Shown: positions 34,538 to 45,665, counted from the stretch's first letter. The stretch: 64,000 bases of DNA from Adineta ricciae (GCA_905250025.1 CAJNOJ010000036.1:372001-436000); one strand, 5' to 3'. The notes: generated by a model from the sequence alone, not told the origin. Translations and numbers: made by a program.

Positions 34538-35502
34538 TTTCAGATTGAGACAGTTTAACTAATATGAGATTGGGAGCAATGCTATATATATACGATAAGT
34601 AATTCATTAAAGATCGTATATTAATGAGGTATTTCAATTGAATTAGAGACATATTCTATCGATATGAATACGAATTTGATGAGCTTTTTACAAATAGAGT
34701 TTATTCTTGGAAAAGAGAAGGTAAAACGGAAGATTACACGCTATAATTATTATTGTTTTCTAGTGCGACATGTAATCAAATTCTTTTATCAATAAACATG
34801 TTTAGTTAAATATAGTATCTGAAAATACATAATAACATCTCTCGGCATCTGTGAGGAGAAACGTGACTGATACACGTTAGTCTGTAAATTTTCATCCGAT
34901 GTAAAGGATAACAGCAGCAGACACGACTACAAGTGCTGCTGCAACGAATATAAAAACATTCCAGTTATCGTATCACCGTCGATAGATTGTTTTTCTCGAG
35001 CTGACATGAAGAAATAATCGTTCTATGTGTAACACCGTTTAAAAAATAAAGTTTCAATGTCAACTATCATCATAGGTGTCTATTCATCTCTATGACTCAA
35101 AGATAACATATCGAGCACGTGTGGCGATTTATGATGGAAGAGATGCGTGCGCTGATGGTAGTGCACCTATATTTATTTTTTCTTCTCAACAATCGCATCG
35201 ATCTGATACAAAACACACGTATATATACTCACAGACCGATAGAAGAGAACGAAAGGTGATATCAGAATACAGATAATGCACTGACGTGATGACAAATGGT
35301 AGGCATACAACGGATGATAAAAAGATCGTCACAGCAAGTGTTTGCGATTTCATGAATCATGAGAAATTTAAGGTAGAAGAATGACAGTCGGTTAGATAAG
35401 TTCAATAACTTACCAGTCATTGAATAAATAGGGAATGTGCGTATATATGTTTTCATTTTGTTAAGAATTTCAGATTTTTCAAACAAGAAGAAAAATCACA
35501 CG
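34538..35502. other. Intergenic with a possible broken TM microprotein
   Basis: Divergent region between the receptor and the Ly6 gene. It holds the frameshifted small membrane-protein candidate at 34892-35007, listed separately. The short plus-strand frame at 35076-35276 is not convincing. Confidence 0.45.
34892..35007 (-). pseudogene. Possible frameshifted tail-anchored microprotein
   Basis: From ATG 35007 the minus strand reads MSAREKQSIDGD and soon stops. In another frame immediately after, it reads NWNVFIFVAAALVVVSAAV followed by ILYIG and a stop at 34892-34894, a good single membrane helix at the very C-terminus. One indel between the two would give a tail-anchored protein of about 38 residues. 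It may be a decayed gene, a sequencing indel, or chance. Confidence 0.3.
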
Positions 35503-36501
35503 ATGTTTTTTATTGGCCGCTTCTGTTCTGTGTTGATACTATTGCTTGCGTTATTGTTGGCGTCAAATACTCAAGCACTTAAATGCTACTCGTGTAATTA
35601 TGAAAGTACAGACTCAATATCTCTGCCACTAACGATGAACGGTCTAGAATCACTGACACCTTCTAACTGTAAGACGAATACATTCACCAAGAATGAGTCC
35701 GCCGTGTGTACGTTTCAAATATGGATTCAATCGAAGAAATATACTCTCAGTCAACCATCATCAACAGTACCAATTTGGGAAAATAAAGCATCTTTAAGTC
35801 TTAGTACAGTAGATACATCGCCATCTACTTTGAAAGACGAGCGAATTGAGTTAAAAATATCCGCATTAAAACATACCGATGTAAGTATTCAATCAACTTT
35901 TATGTATTACTTCTGTTCCACCGATCTATGTAACACATTGGACAATATGAAGAGAGTCATCAATGCAACGACAGTGAATTTTGATTACAGTCGCGTTATT
36001 TCGCAACTTGCTGCTAATGAAAGTGTCACAATAGATAATCCAATACCATATGATAGTTACATAAAAAATGCGGGATCAACATTTGTGGTGCCGTTTTGCA
36101 TGCCATGTCATACATCTAGTAATAGTTCTGAACCGATAACAACATGCATAAAAGCGGAAGCCCGAACCTGTGGAATTTATAAATGTGGAGCGTGTTATTG
36201 GGCCAAACCAATAGAGGAGCACGTATTGGCCGCGTTTGAACATCAAAAAATCTTCTGGATAAACACTCGAAATATTACCTTTAGCTTTTGGTATACTTGT
36301 ACGTTACCATACTGCAATACAGAAAAAAAACAAGACGAAATTAAATCGTTGTATGAACTTAATTTCGATATGAACAAATTTGCTGGAGAGGTTGTTATTT
36401 CTACTACCGAACTGCCTTCTAGCACCGCCAATAATTCATTGTGCAGTAACATCGGAGTAATCGTCATTCTTCTGTTCTGTCTCTTATTTGGTTGTGTCTA
36501 A
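35503..36501 (+). CDS. GPI-type Ly6/uPAR-like surface protein
   Basis: Single exon, 332 residues from the ATG at 35503, chosen because the signal peptide (VLILLLALLLASNTQA) follows directly. The first three-finger (Ly6/uPAR) unit opens LKCYSCNYES and closes CSTDLCN. A second cysteine-rich unit (CMPCHT, CIKAEARTCGIYKCGACYW) closes CTLPYCNTE. Both end in the family CxxxxCN signature. The C-terminus is small residues then a hydrophobic tail (IGVIVILLFCLLFGCV) with nothing after it, as expected for GPI attachment. Many N-glycosylation sites. The ligand is unknown. Confidence 0.8.
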   Translation: MFFIGRFCSVLILLLALLLASNTQALKCYSCNYESTDSISLPLTMNGLESLTPSNCKTNTFTKNESAVCTFQIWIQSKKYTLSQPSSTVPIWENKASLSLSTVDTSPSTLKDERIELKISALKHTDVSIQSTFMYYFCSTDLCNTLDNMKRVINATTVNFDYSRVISQLAANESVTIDNPIPYDSYIKNAGSTFVVPFCMPCHTSSNSSEPITTCIKAEARTCGIYKCGACYWAKPIEEHVLAAFEHQKIFWINTRNITFSFWYTCTLPYCNTEKKQDEIKSLYELNFDMNKFAGEVVISTTELPSSTANNSLCSNIGVIVILLFCLLFGCV

Positions 36502-37149
36502 TAAGTGCTAATCAGTTTTATTTTATCACTAGTGATTAATTTTTGTAATTATTAATCCATTTTTTATGTTTACAAGCGAATTATTTTATAACGAAATTTA
36601 AAAAATTATTAATCGTATTCTGTGTACATTTGCCGTCGATGACTACAAACGTGAGTAGTTTGTTCAAAGTCATGAGTGAGATGTAAAAGTATTCCGTCAG
36701 ACCAAGTTTACCCTACTAATAGTATACCGTACAGTTTATCACTTGAAGGGTGGGTGGGTGTGGGTTGTGTGGAGAAGATCTAATCGATTTTTATATGATA
36801 ACTTTGTAAATGTATCACTCAGTTAAGATTCTTTTGGTTGACTTACTTACTTCCGACAGAGCGAATGAGAACTTCGCCGACTAGCAGCATCTATGTACGT
36901 CTAATAAGTATGTCTCGAACAAGAGAAATAGCGAGTGCTTGATGAAGAATCAGGTAAGTTTAATAAAGTACTAAAATTCAAGGTAGACTTGACCCTGTTT
37001 TGATACTTTTTCTTAAAAATTTATTTTCTTTTGTTTTATTTCTATTGAGCTAGAAAGAATAATCATAGTAAAAGCAAAATTAACCGAACAGCGTGCTTTC
37101 AGTAGCTGTCGATCATGTATGAGAAAATAAACGACTCAAAAGTGGTGTC
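36502..37149. other. Convergent 3' flank
   Basis: 3' ends of the Ly6 gene and of the first zinc-ribbon gene face each other here. A GT-rich tract is seen near 36750. No gene. Confidence 0.5.
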
Positions 37150-38829
37150 TTATGGATTTACAATGAATGTTTTCTGGCAATGCAGATGGGGACACGTAGT
37201 TAAAGAGCCCAGTTTGTAATCCGCATTCTTCCATAAAACGGAACCAAAGCAGCAAGGACAATATACCCGTTGAAATGGTTTCTTGCAGTTATCGTACGGA
37301 CAATTCACAATTGTTCCTTCTTTATAAGTCGCATCTTTCCACGATATCGTTTGAGCGCAGTGAGCACAGCACAATTTTTGAAATGATTTCTTACAATCGT
37401 TTTGAGGACATACAGTGATGGATCCCATTCGATACTTGGCATCTGTCCACCGCATTGACTGATAGCAATGTGGACAGATCAACTGCTGAAATGTTTTCTT
37501 GCAATTTTCATGACCACAGACACTAACTGCACCTTCTTCGTGATCAGCATTTCGCCATATATTCGAACCGGAACAATGAGGGCATTCGATTTGCTGAAAT
37601 TTTTTCTTACACTTTGCATGTGGACAAGTAACAATAGTTCCTTCTCGATAATTGGCATTCTTCCACATAATTGAGTTCATGCAATGTGCGCAACTCAAAT
37701 GTTGGAACATCTTTTTGCAGTTTTCATATGAACACGTAGTAATTAATCCTTGTTTATAATTAGCGTCTTTCCATTTATTCGATCCGAGACAGTGCGGACA
37801 ATTCAGCTGTTGAAAGATTTTCTGACACGTTTTATGCTGACATTTAATTCGTAGTCCCGGTTTGTAGCTGGCATCTTTCCATACATTCGATTGAGAACAA
37901 TGAGGACAGTTTAGTTGTTGAAACGTCTTCTGGCAGTTCTCATACGGGCACGTAATAATTTGACCTTCTTTGTAACTTCGATCTTTCCACACAATTGATC
38001 CGGAGCAGTGAGGGCAGTTTAACTGTTGAAATACTTTCATAAAAGTCTTCTGAGCACAAACAACAGCTTTTCCATCGATATAATCACCATTCTGCCATGT
38101 ATTCGTTTGCGAACAATGCGGACAGCATATTTTTTTCCACCCGACAAACATATAAACATTCAGATCGCTTTTATCAGGAACTATCTCAAGTAATAACCCA
38201 TATGTTAAAATGACTGAACGTTGTGCTGTCTTCCATTCAATTATTTCGTTTGGTACGTATGGACATATGGTCTCTTGTCTTTGCCGCGCGCCTACTGTTT
38301 CGGCTTGAACTGTGATAGAATCCGGTTTTTGTTTGCACTGAAGCGCAACTTTGATTTTATAGTGTTTATTCGTCTTCGTGGATGTAAATGTGTATGTTTC
38401 AGCATAGCAATCAAGAGCAGCGTATTTTATTGTCGGTGTGGTAAAGACAAAGACTTCGTCGGGAATGTGACCACCACGTATGTTGAGCCTTTTCCCATCT
38501 TTTGTTATATCATTAGGCAGAAGAAATTGCCGATGCTCAACAATGGACTTCGCAGACTCGATACTTGTTCCATGATAGCAGTTTGCCCATGTCTTCCATG
38601 CATTATGGTGAGCAGTCCATCTTTCATCAATATATATACCAAAACGAGTCCATCCGCGGGGAATTACATAGGTGAAACCAGCAGCAAAGAATACGCCCTG
38701 GCTGGATGCTGGATAACAATTATCGCAATAGCAACGATCATGAGTAGACTCACGAAATAGAGCGGGCCATTCCTGACTAGTAAGAAACTCTTGACCTATC
38801 CGTATTCTTTCGCATTTAATCATGGTCAT
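37150..38829 (-). CDS. ART/PARP-like (NEURL4 C-terminal-like) domain plus nine zinc ribbons
   Basis: Intronless, 559 residues. Residues 1-230 form one domain: CYCDNCY, YVIPRGWTRFGI, WANCYHGTSIESAKSIVEH, VFVFTTPTIKYAA and NEIIEWKTAQRSVI. This is close in pattern to the C-terminal domain of neuralized-like protein 4, and the His (YHGT), Tyr (IKYAA) and Glu (NEIIEW) are spaced as in a PARP/ART H-Y-E triad. Residues about 233-559 are nine tandem 36-residue zinc ribbons of the form CPHCxxxxxWKDxxYKxGxxxxCPxxxCKKxFQQ, each with two CxxC-type pairs (the first lacks one). No signal or TM segment, so cytosolic or nuclear. Catalysis is possible but unproven. A tandem paralogue follows at 39432. Confidence 0.8.
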   Translation of the reverse strand: MTMIKCERIRIGQEFLTSQEWPALFRESTHDRCYCDNCYPASSQGVFFAAGFTYVIPRGWTRFGIYIDERWTAHHNAWKTWANCYHGTSIESAKSIVEHRQFLLPNDITKDGKRLNIRGGHIPDEVFVFTTPTIKYAALDCYAETYTFTSTKTNKHYKIKVALQCKQKPDSITVQAETVGARQRQETICPYVPNEIIEWKTAQRSVILTYGLLLEIVPDKSDLNVYMFVGWKKICCPHCSQTNTWQNGDYIDGKAVVCAQKTFMKVFQQLNCPHCSGSIVWKDRSYKEGQIITCPYENCQKTFQQLNCPHCSQSNVWKDASYKPGLRIKCQHKTCQKIFQQLNCPHCLGSNKWKDANYKQGLITTCSYENCKKMFQHLSCAHCMNSIMWKNANYREGTIVTCPHAKCKKKFQQIECPHCSGSNIWRNADHEEGAVSVCGHENCKKTFQQLICPHCYQSMRWTDAKYRMGSITVCPQNDCKKSFQKLCCAHCAQTISWKDATYKEGTIVNCPYDNCKKPFQRVYCPCCFGSVLWKNADYKLGSLTTCPHLHCQKTFIVNP

Positions 38830-39431
38830 TGTAACAGTATCAAGCTGTGCGAAATGTCAAACGATATGAAATGAATAGAGGAGAATCACATATTATACCT
38901 ACAGTTTTTGAACTTTTCTAAAGCATTTATTCTTGAGATTTAGGTCAAGAACAAGGTATAATACTCTTCACTTCTTGATAAATAATAGAATTGTTTCAAA
39001 GAATTTAACTATCGAACGGCTCTAAAAAAAACTTCTCTTTCCCTCTTGCATAGCAGAAACACACTATACATCGGTCTGTTTTTGTAAGGAAACTTCCAAC
39101 TGAGCCACTCAACTGTAATTTTGTCTATTTTTAATCATGTTTTTTTTTCATGGGTAAAATACTCCTCATCAATGAGAAAGGAACTCCACTAAATAATTAT
39201 TTTAGAACAATTACTTCAAACTAAATTTTTTTCTTCTTTCCATTCTGAAACAGTCGTATCTAGAGAATGATTTGTTATAACAGACGTTGTGAATTTTATT
39301 GATTAAGATACGAGAAGTTGTTATAAAATAGGGCGTTTGAGTAAGTGTTAAACATGTATCAAAAGTTCGAATTACACTTTGTCCGCTATGTATGTACAGT
39401 ATAAATAATTTAACGAGAGTTAGAAAAGAAC
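38830..39431. other. Spacer between the two zinc-ribbon genes
   Basis: AT-rich, T-rich spacer on the same-strand tandem pair: promoter of one and 3' end of the other. Nothing else. Confidence 0.5.
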
Positions 39432-40939
39432 TTATTGAGGATTTATTGTAAATGTTTTTTTACAGTCTTCATATGGGCACACTGCAGGTGTTCCTAATGT
39501 ATAATTCGTATCTTTCCATACAATCGAACGCGCACAATGTGGACAATTAACTTGTTGAAATGTCTTCTTGCAATTGCTGTATGCGCAAGTATTGATTCGT
39601 CCTTCTTTATAAGTGCCATTATTCCATGTATTTGAGCCATGACAATGTGGACAGTTGACTTGCTGAAACGTTTTCTTACAATTTTCATACGGACATGTAA
39701 ATAGTTTGCCTTGTTTGTAATCAACATCACTCCACAAAATAGTACCGGTACAATGCGGACAATTAATTTGTTGAAATTTCTTCCTACAATTCTTATGTGA
39801 ACAATTATAAACTCTACCTTCTTTGTAGTCGGAATCTTTCCAGATGTTCACACCGGAACAATGTGGACAGTTAAATTGTTTGAATACTGTCTTACAAGCT
39901 TTACACGCCCACGTAATGAAGTTTCCGTCTTTGAAATTACTATCGTCGAGCACGTGCACTTGTGAACAATTAGGACAAGTAATCTCGCGTGTCTTTCCTT
40001 TCCCAGTTGGTTCTTCACTAGGAGGTGGAGGTGGAGCTGGAGCTTGTACTTGAGTCTGTGCTGGAGGTGCCGGTGGATTGGTTTTGCCAACATCGGGAAG
40101 TATTTGTAGTAACAGTCCGTATGGCATCACAGCCGATCGTTGCTTTGTTTTCCATTCAATCTGCTCGTTTGGTACATGTGGGCATATCGTAACTTGTCGT
40201 CGACGCGCGCCCACTGTTTCACCTTGAACGACGAATGAATCTTGTTTTTGTTTACACTGAAGCACGACTTTGATCTTATACCGTTTATTTGTTTTTGCTG
40301 ACGTAAATGTGTATGTCTCAGTATAACAACTAAGAGCAGCATACTTTATTGTAGGTGTCGTAAATAGATAACATTCTTCTGGAATATGTCCAGCACGTAT
40401 TTCTAATGTTTTGCCATCCAATGTGATATCNATGAATCTTGTTTTTGTTTACACTGAAGCACGACTTTGATCTTATACCGTTTATTTGTTTTTGCTGACG
40501 TAAATGTGTATGTCTCAGTATAACAACTAAGAGCAGCATACTTTATTGTAGGTGTCGTAAATAGATAACATTCTTCTGGAATATGTCCAGCACGTATTTC
40601 TAATGTTTTGCCATCCAATGTGATATCCCGAGGTAACAGTAGTTGTCGGTGTTCGACAATCGATTTCGCACGTTCAATACTCGTTCCGTGATAACAATTT
40701 GCCCATGTTTTCCAGACGTCATGGTGTTTCGCAAAGGGCTCATCGGCGCGTATGCCAAAGCGAGTCCATCCTCGCGGAATAATATACAATTGACCGGCGA
40801 CATTATACACGTCTTTATAAGTTGCTAGATAACATTTGTTGCAATAGCATCGATCATAGGAAGGATTACATAACGTGAAAGGCCAATTTTGACTAGCGAG
40901 AAATTCTTTACCGATTTGTAGATTATCGCACTCGCTCAT
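39432..40939 (-). CDS. ART/PARP-like domain plus five zinc ribbons (interrupted by assembly duplication)
   Basis: Tandem paralogue of the gene at 37150. The N-terminal domain is strongly conserved (CYCNKCY, YIIPRGWTRFGI, WANCYHGTSIERAKSIVEH, FTTPTIKYAAL, NEQIEWKTKQRSAV). It is followed by a Pro/Ala-rich linker (NPPAPPAQTQVQAPAP) absent from the paralogue and only five zinc ribbons, the last ending CPYEDCKKTFTINP. The frame is broken at 40431 by a single N joining two identical 196-base copies (40235-40430 and 40432-40627). Removing 197 bases gives 1311 coding bases, or 436 residues with no gap in homology. The break is therefore almost certainly in the assembly, not in the gene. Confidence 0.8.
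40235..40627. repeat. Exact 196-base direct duplication around a single N (assembly join)
   Basis: 40235-40430 and 40432-40627 are identical and separated by one N at 40431. The sequence is coding for the ART-like domain, and the paralogue has it once. This is what a scaffolder leaves when overlapping contigs are abutted without merging. Confidence 0.9.
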
Positions 40940-42157
40940 TATTTATGAATGACACAACCGATACTATATCGACGAGGAATACTTCCTAAGAAACACAATT
41001 TGTAAAAAGCTACAAATGAACCTCTAAAAACAAGTTGGATAAGGTAGATTCGCTACGAAAAAGCATACAGAATGTCAGTTGATCGGTTTTATTTCATGCA
41101 TATAAAATTTAGTAATTTATTGCTGTTTTGGTGGAAGAAATTAAAGCCAGAAAAATAATAAACAAGACTATGTTTATTCGACGCAGTTTTTTTAGCGTGT
41201 AGAAGCATGAAGAAAAAGTGTTTTGGATTGAAAAGCTTCCATGAGACTTACACCTGATCATAGTAGACGAATCAATGAATTATGACTAGTAATCCTAAAC
41301 AAGCGTCATATCATTTCTGTGCGTGTTTCCACTGACTGATGGTGAAAGCAAAGTTTCTCAAGATGATCTCTTAAGTTAATAGAAATGATATTTAGACAAA
41401 CGAAGACGAGCATTCTGTTACTTTGTTATACTGTCATAAAAAGATTATACTCATTCTCGATGTTAAACATACTGTCTGTTCGTGAGACGAAATATCGAAT
41501 GATAATCAGTAGTAATAACATCTATGTGAGCTGTTTATCACCGTAGTGAATAACAGATATGGTAAATTGCAATAATAAAAAAACAAGAAAAGTGCTGTTA
41601 TAGTTAGAGAAAAACAGTAACGATTGAAAATCGATCAACCACGACTACCCGATGCAGCCGTTATAAGAGAAGGATCAAGGACATTCACTCAATATCATTA
41701 AACATAACTATACACGATATTTTAAAGTGCCATCTATTGATGTTAAAAAAAAAGAAAGATATCCTTGTGTACATAGATGAAAAGCAGTTTTATGAAAAAA
41801 ATTTAAAAAAAAGATTATGGATTCGTCAAATCTGACTAAAACGATTCCATGTGAATACTATTGATTTGTTATTTTTTCTATCATTTCTTCGTTCTTATCA
41901 ATCATTACTTGTTTGAGTCACGAAATACACTGTGCATGCAGTGCAAGAAAATAACGACAACGCCGTTATCTATTTTACATACATAAAACAAATTCAAGAG
42001 AAGTAAAGGTGTATCTCTTTCCTTCGCGTTAATTGTGCACAAGCTTCGATCGTTCACTTCAATGATGATCTCAGAAGTATTGATAATTATAAAAGGCACA
42101 TTTAAATAAATATCTCTAGTCTTTTTTGTCTCTGGTAAATAAAAGACGTATAGGAAA
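40940..42157. other. Intergenic, no gene seen
   Basis: AT-rich sequence with A-runs between the zinc-ribbon gene promoter and the 3' end of the first calpain gene. The open frame 41905-42492 crosses into the calpain last exon in the wrong frame and is a shadow. Confidence 0.5.
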
Positions 42158-42791
42158 TTAAGAGATTCTTCGTGGTGAATGAAGATCACCCCTGTTTCTG
42201 TCAATTGTTGGTCTTGGCGAACTCGCTCTGTTAGTATGTTTGTACGAATATGAATAATTGAAAGCACACGCTGAACGTTGTTTATCTGACCATTCAGTAA
42301 GAAACAGTAGTTGACTGTGCCTCGGTGGAATAGAATCATGCATGGTACCAGGTAGCTTGGAACAGCGAGAGTGAAAAATATTTCTTCCTTCGGTAATATC
42401 AATGTCAACATCGAAATTTTTTTCTCTTGATAGATTCTGGACCATAAGAATGAAAGAAGAGGATTTACGTGATGTTGTATAGAAGACAGCATCTGTTGTC
42501 TAAACGATATAATATATTATGAAAAGTAGATGCACGTGCAAATACAATTTTTAATACTCACCTTTGTTCTTTTGTTTATTCCCACTAATGCTCCTATAAG
42601 ACAATCAGTCAGCAATGTTCCTTTTCTTACTTCAGTAGTTAATTCAAGTCAGCAATGTCCAAGGTACCATACTTTAGGAATTCCTAGAGTTCCTAAAAAA
42701 TACAGCAAAAACTAATCAATTCCTTACAGAACTGGGAACTCACTCTCATTTCCTACACAGTTCCCTATCAATTCCATCCTCCATTCCTAAC

Positions 42792-42890
42792 NNNNNNNNN
42801 NNNNNNNNNNNNNNNNNNNNNNNNNNNNNNNNNNNNNNNNNNNNNNNNNNNNNNNNNNNNNNNNNNNNNNNNNNNNNNNNNNNNNNNNNN
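42792..42890. other. Assembly gap (99 N)
   Basis: Run of N inside the hAT-type element between the left inverted repeat and the tandem array. The true length is unknown, since an internal tandem repeat is hard to assemble. Confidence 0.98.
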
Positions 42891-42891
42891 G

Positions 42892-43340
42892 ACAGTTATA
42901 TATCACTTTCTCTATGACTCTCTCAGTTCCTTAAGGTACTGTGTTAGGTACCTACTAGGTACCTTGAGGGAACCTAGCTCAGTTCTGGGAACTGTCAGCA
43001 GAACTGAAACAGTTCCTCGATTTTCAGCTTTTCCAGGAATAATTCATCAGACAGTTATATATCACTTTCTCTATGACTCTCTCAGTTCCTTAAGGTACTG
43101 TGTTAGGTACCTACTAGGTACCTTGAGGGAACCTAGCTCAGTTCTGGGAACTGTCAGCAGAACTGAAACAGTTCCTCGATTTTCAGCTTTTCCAGGAATA
43201 ATTCATCAGACAGTTATATATCACTTTCTCTATGACTCTCTCAGTTCCTTAAGGTACTGTGTTAGGTACCTACTAGGTACCTTGAGGGAACCTAGCTCAG
43301 TTCTGGGAACCGTCAGCAGAACTAAGGCAGAGGCTTCGTG
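42892..43340. repeat. 159-base tandem repeat inside the hAT-type element
   Basis: Near-identical units start at 42892, 43051 and 43210 (ACAGTTATATATCACTTTC), a period of 159. The third unit diverges after about 43310. Each unit contains short palindromes such as GGTACCTACTAGGTACC. The open frame 42964-43347 is only the repeat read through, since 159 is divisible by three. Confidence 0.92.
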
Positions 43341-45665
43341 TATGTGATTTCATTATTGTTGAATAGAGTCTCACTGGTATGTATGTTCATAGAGAGAGCG
43401 AAGTGTGATATGTCTGTATTGAACGTTGTTGTATAGCGGGGTGAGGTCAGTTCCCTGTTAGGGAAATGTCGGTCAGTTCTACTGATTTCCTCAATTCCTT
43501 TTGTAGGTATTGTCGTGGCATCAGTTCCTTGGTTATGAACTTGGGAATGGTAGTAGTGACTGTGAATAGGTATTGAGGTGATGTGTGAGAAATAAAGTAA
43601 TGTGTTAGGAATGGAGGATGGAATTGATAGGGAACTGTGTAGGAAATGAGAGTGAGTTCCCAGTTCTGTAAGGAATTGATTAGTTTTTGCTGTATTTTTT
43701 AGGAACTCTAGGAATTCCTAAAGTACGGTACCTTGGACACCCCTCATTCAAGTGGGACGCTTGAATGAATAACCAGTGTGTAGTCTCTATGCTTGTCTGA
43801 CGATCTCCAAAAACTGATGGAGTATGGTACTAAGACATAATCGCCAGCTGCTAGTGCATCTGACCAATATGTAAATCGTCCACGGGAAGATACGATCCTA
43901 TGGTGATGTGCGCCGATGATAGGAGGCGATCTTGAGTTATCAACATCACATAAAACAAACGACTGTGTATGGAAACTACGTGTTTTTCTCGCATGACGGT
44001 GGTGTATAAGGCTGATTTTGATCATCGATGCTCTACACAGCAAACAAGAAAATGAGTTGTACAATGTCAAATGCATATAGCCGACGTTACTTACTGTGGA
44101 ACGTGAAATCGATAGCTCAACACATCATCGGTAGACGATCGACTAAATCTTCCTGCTTCACGAACATCAAAGTCACTACTTTTGTATGTGGACACTGTGA
44201 TCGATGAGAAATATCGAAGGAATCGACTCCATGAGATCCAGAATGCACCTGTTGATCGTCGTGCAGGATTAATCGTTCGAAGTTGTTTTAGGACAGATTC
44301 AGTTACTTCATCTTCTCTGTATTCTGAACGAGAATGAGGGTCACGAACAAGCACGAATCGAGATGAACTGTCAACCAACGTGTGTGCTGCAAGTATGGAG
44401 AATGCATGGTTACCATGAATATGCACACGAGCATATTCATCTCGACTAATACCAGTTCCACCCGTTGAAGCACCAATCAATAGCCTGCGATAGAGGAATT
44501 TTTCAAGATTTCAAACACTTAAAAACTATGCTTACTCAGATTCATATGCGGACAGCAGCTGCCCCCAAACAGTGTCAAGGTAGACTGGATCAGTAGATGA
44601 TTGCAGATCGATATGCTCACAAGCAGCACCCGTCAGGAGTTGCAGACCTTCAAGCATGGTACCACTTCTCAGACTAGCATATGAGCCAAATACTTTTGCA
44701 CACGCTTTTTCGATCAATGGCACATAAAACTGGCGTCGTTTTGAATGCGAAAAAACAAGATATTTGTGTTTAGTACATGGAAAATAGTCGTCAACGATGA
44801 TTGTTTTCCACAGTCCATTGTGACAAATACGAACCATGTAGACACCCTCTTTGTTGACTTCTTTCGTAAGAAGAATATGCTGTAGAAGTTTGGGTTGTTC
44901 TGAGATGAGTGCGAGAGCAGCCATAAACCAGCAATTTCCAAGTGCACCTTGTTGGATATCACTGGGCTGTGGAGAAGAGAAGATCGTCAGTGGTAATGAT
45001 CGATCTTCATGAGCAATGGGAGCAACATCTCCTATGCGTAACCATTCTGCTACATGGTCAAATGATTTCTCTCCAAGAGATCGATTATTTGGTGTGAATT
45101 GATCGTCGACAAAGTTAGTTTTATGCTAAAATGCAATAATTTGCATCAGTGGTTGCTTGTAAGGAGTCGAAAGAAAAAAATCTATTCATCATTTGCAATA
45201 TATTACCGCTTTGCAATATTCGATTACATGTCGAAACATTTTTTCTGCTTCGTTTTCATGTTTTTTTCGTCGATCGCGAACGAGTAATGATGTACTTGTT
45301 AATAGCGAAGCATTTGCGGAATTAATCAGTTGTACTTTATTTTCGCTCTAAACGAAAATGAAGAAATTCTCGATCATACACGTTAGAAATTCATGACTTA
45401 CGGCTGAGGACTTTGCTTGTCCGCAAGCAGTACATCGTTGACTAATCATCAAATTGTCGAATGTACAACGTGGACAACTCCACTTTGTTATAGATAAAGC
45501 CGCATCTCCAAAAGGATTGACAATGCTCTGATTGTTGTTTTCGCACATTTCACAAATGGGAAAGTTTGCTATGGGATTGTTGAAAGTACATTGGGAACAA
45601 GACCATTGAGATTGATTCAATAAGAATTGCAGATCCAGATCGTCGGTCAATGAGCCAGTTGCCAT

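Larger units (their letters stand above)
42650..43745. mobile_element. Non-autonomous hAT-type element with long inverted repeats
   Basis: Long terminal inverted repeats of at least 140 bases: 42650-42791 and the reverse complement of the right end at 43745. The outermost bases read GAGGGGTGTCCAAGG (right, inward) and CAGCAATGTCCAAGG (left), matching the hAT-style CAGGGGTGTCCAA terminus. An 8-base target duplication ATTCAAGT flanks it (42642-42649 and 43746-43753), the hAT length. There is no transposase; the interior is a 159-base tandem repeat plus a 99-base assembly gap. It sits in exon 5 of calpain copy A. Confidence 0.88.
42158..45665 (-). pseudogene. CAPN15: Calpain-15-like gene, copy A, broken by a hAT-type insertion
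   Basis: Six exons on the minus strand: 45665-45402, 45347-45207, 45125-44536, 44484-44095, 44032-43746 continuing at 42641-42562, and 42499-42158. Exon 1 encodes two RanBP2-type zinc fingers (WSCSQCTFNN, WSCPRCTFDN), the mark of small-optic-lobes/calpain-15. The CysPc protease core has QQGALGNCW (Cys) and HGNHAFSI (His), but RDPHS where calpains have RNPWG. Exon 5 is split by a transposon at 42650-43745 that brings a TGA right at the junction. Exons 1-4 match copy B in length exactly, and exon 5 minus the element and one target copy is 367 bases, as in B. As assembled the product would lose the C-terminal domains. It may be a recent or heterozygous insertion, because the rest of the frame is intact. 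Confidence 0.85.

Noticed and set aside
38221-38760. 179-residue plus-strand frame
   Set aside because: Antisense shadow of the ART-like/zinc-ribbon gene, with no domain of its own.
41905-42492. 195-residue minus-strand frame
   Set aside because: It overlaps the last calpain-A exon in the wrong frame; the correct frame (ending HSPRRIS at 42158) aligns with calpain B.
42964-43347. 127-residue open frame with an internal repeat
   Set aside because: It is the 159-base tandem repeat of the hAT-type element read in frame; the period is divisible by three, so it stays open by arithmetic.
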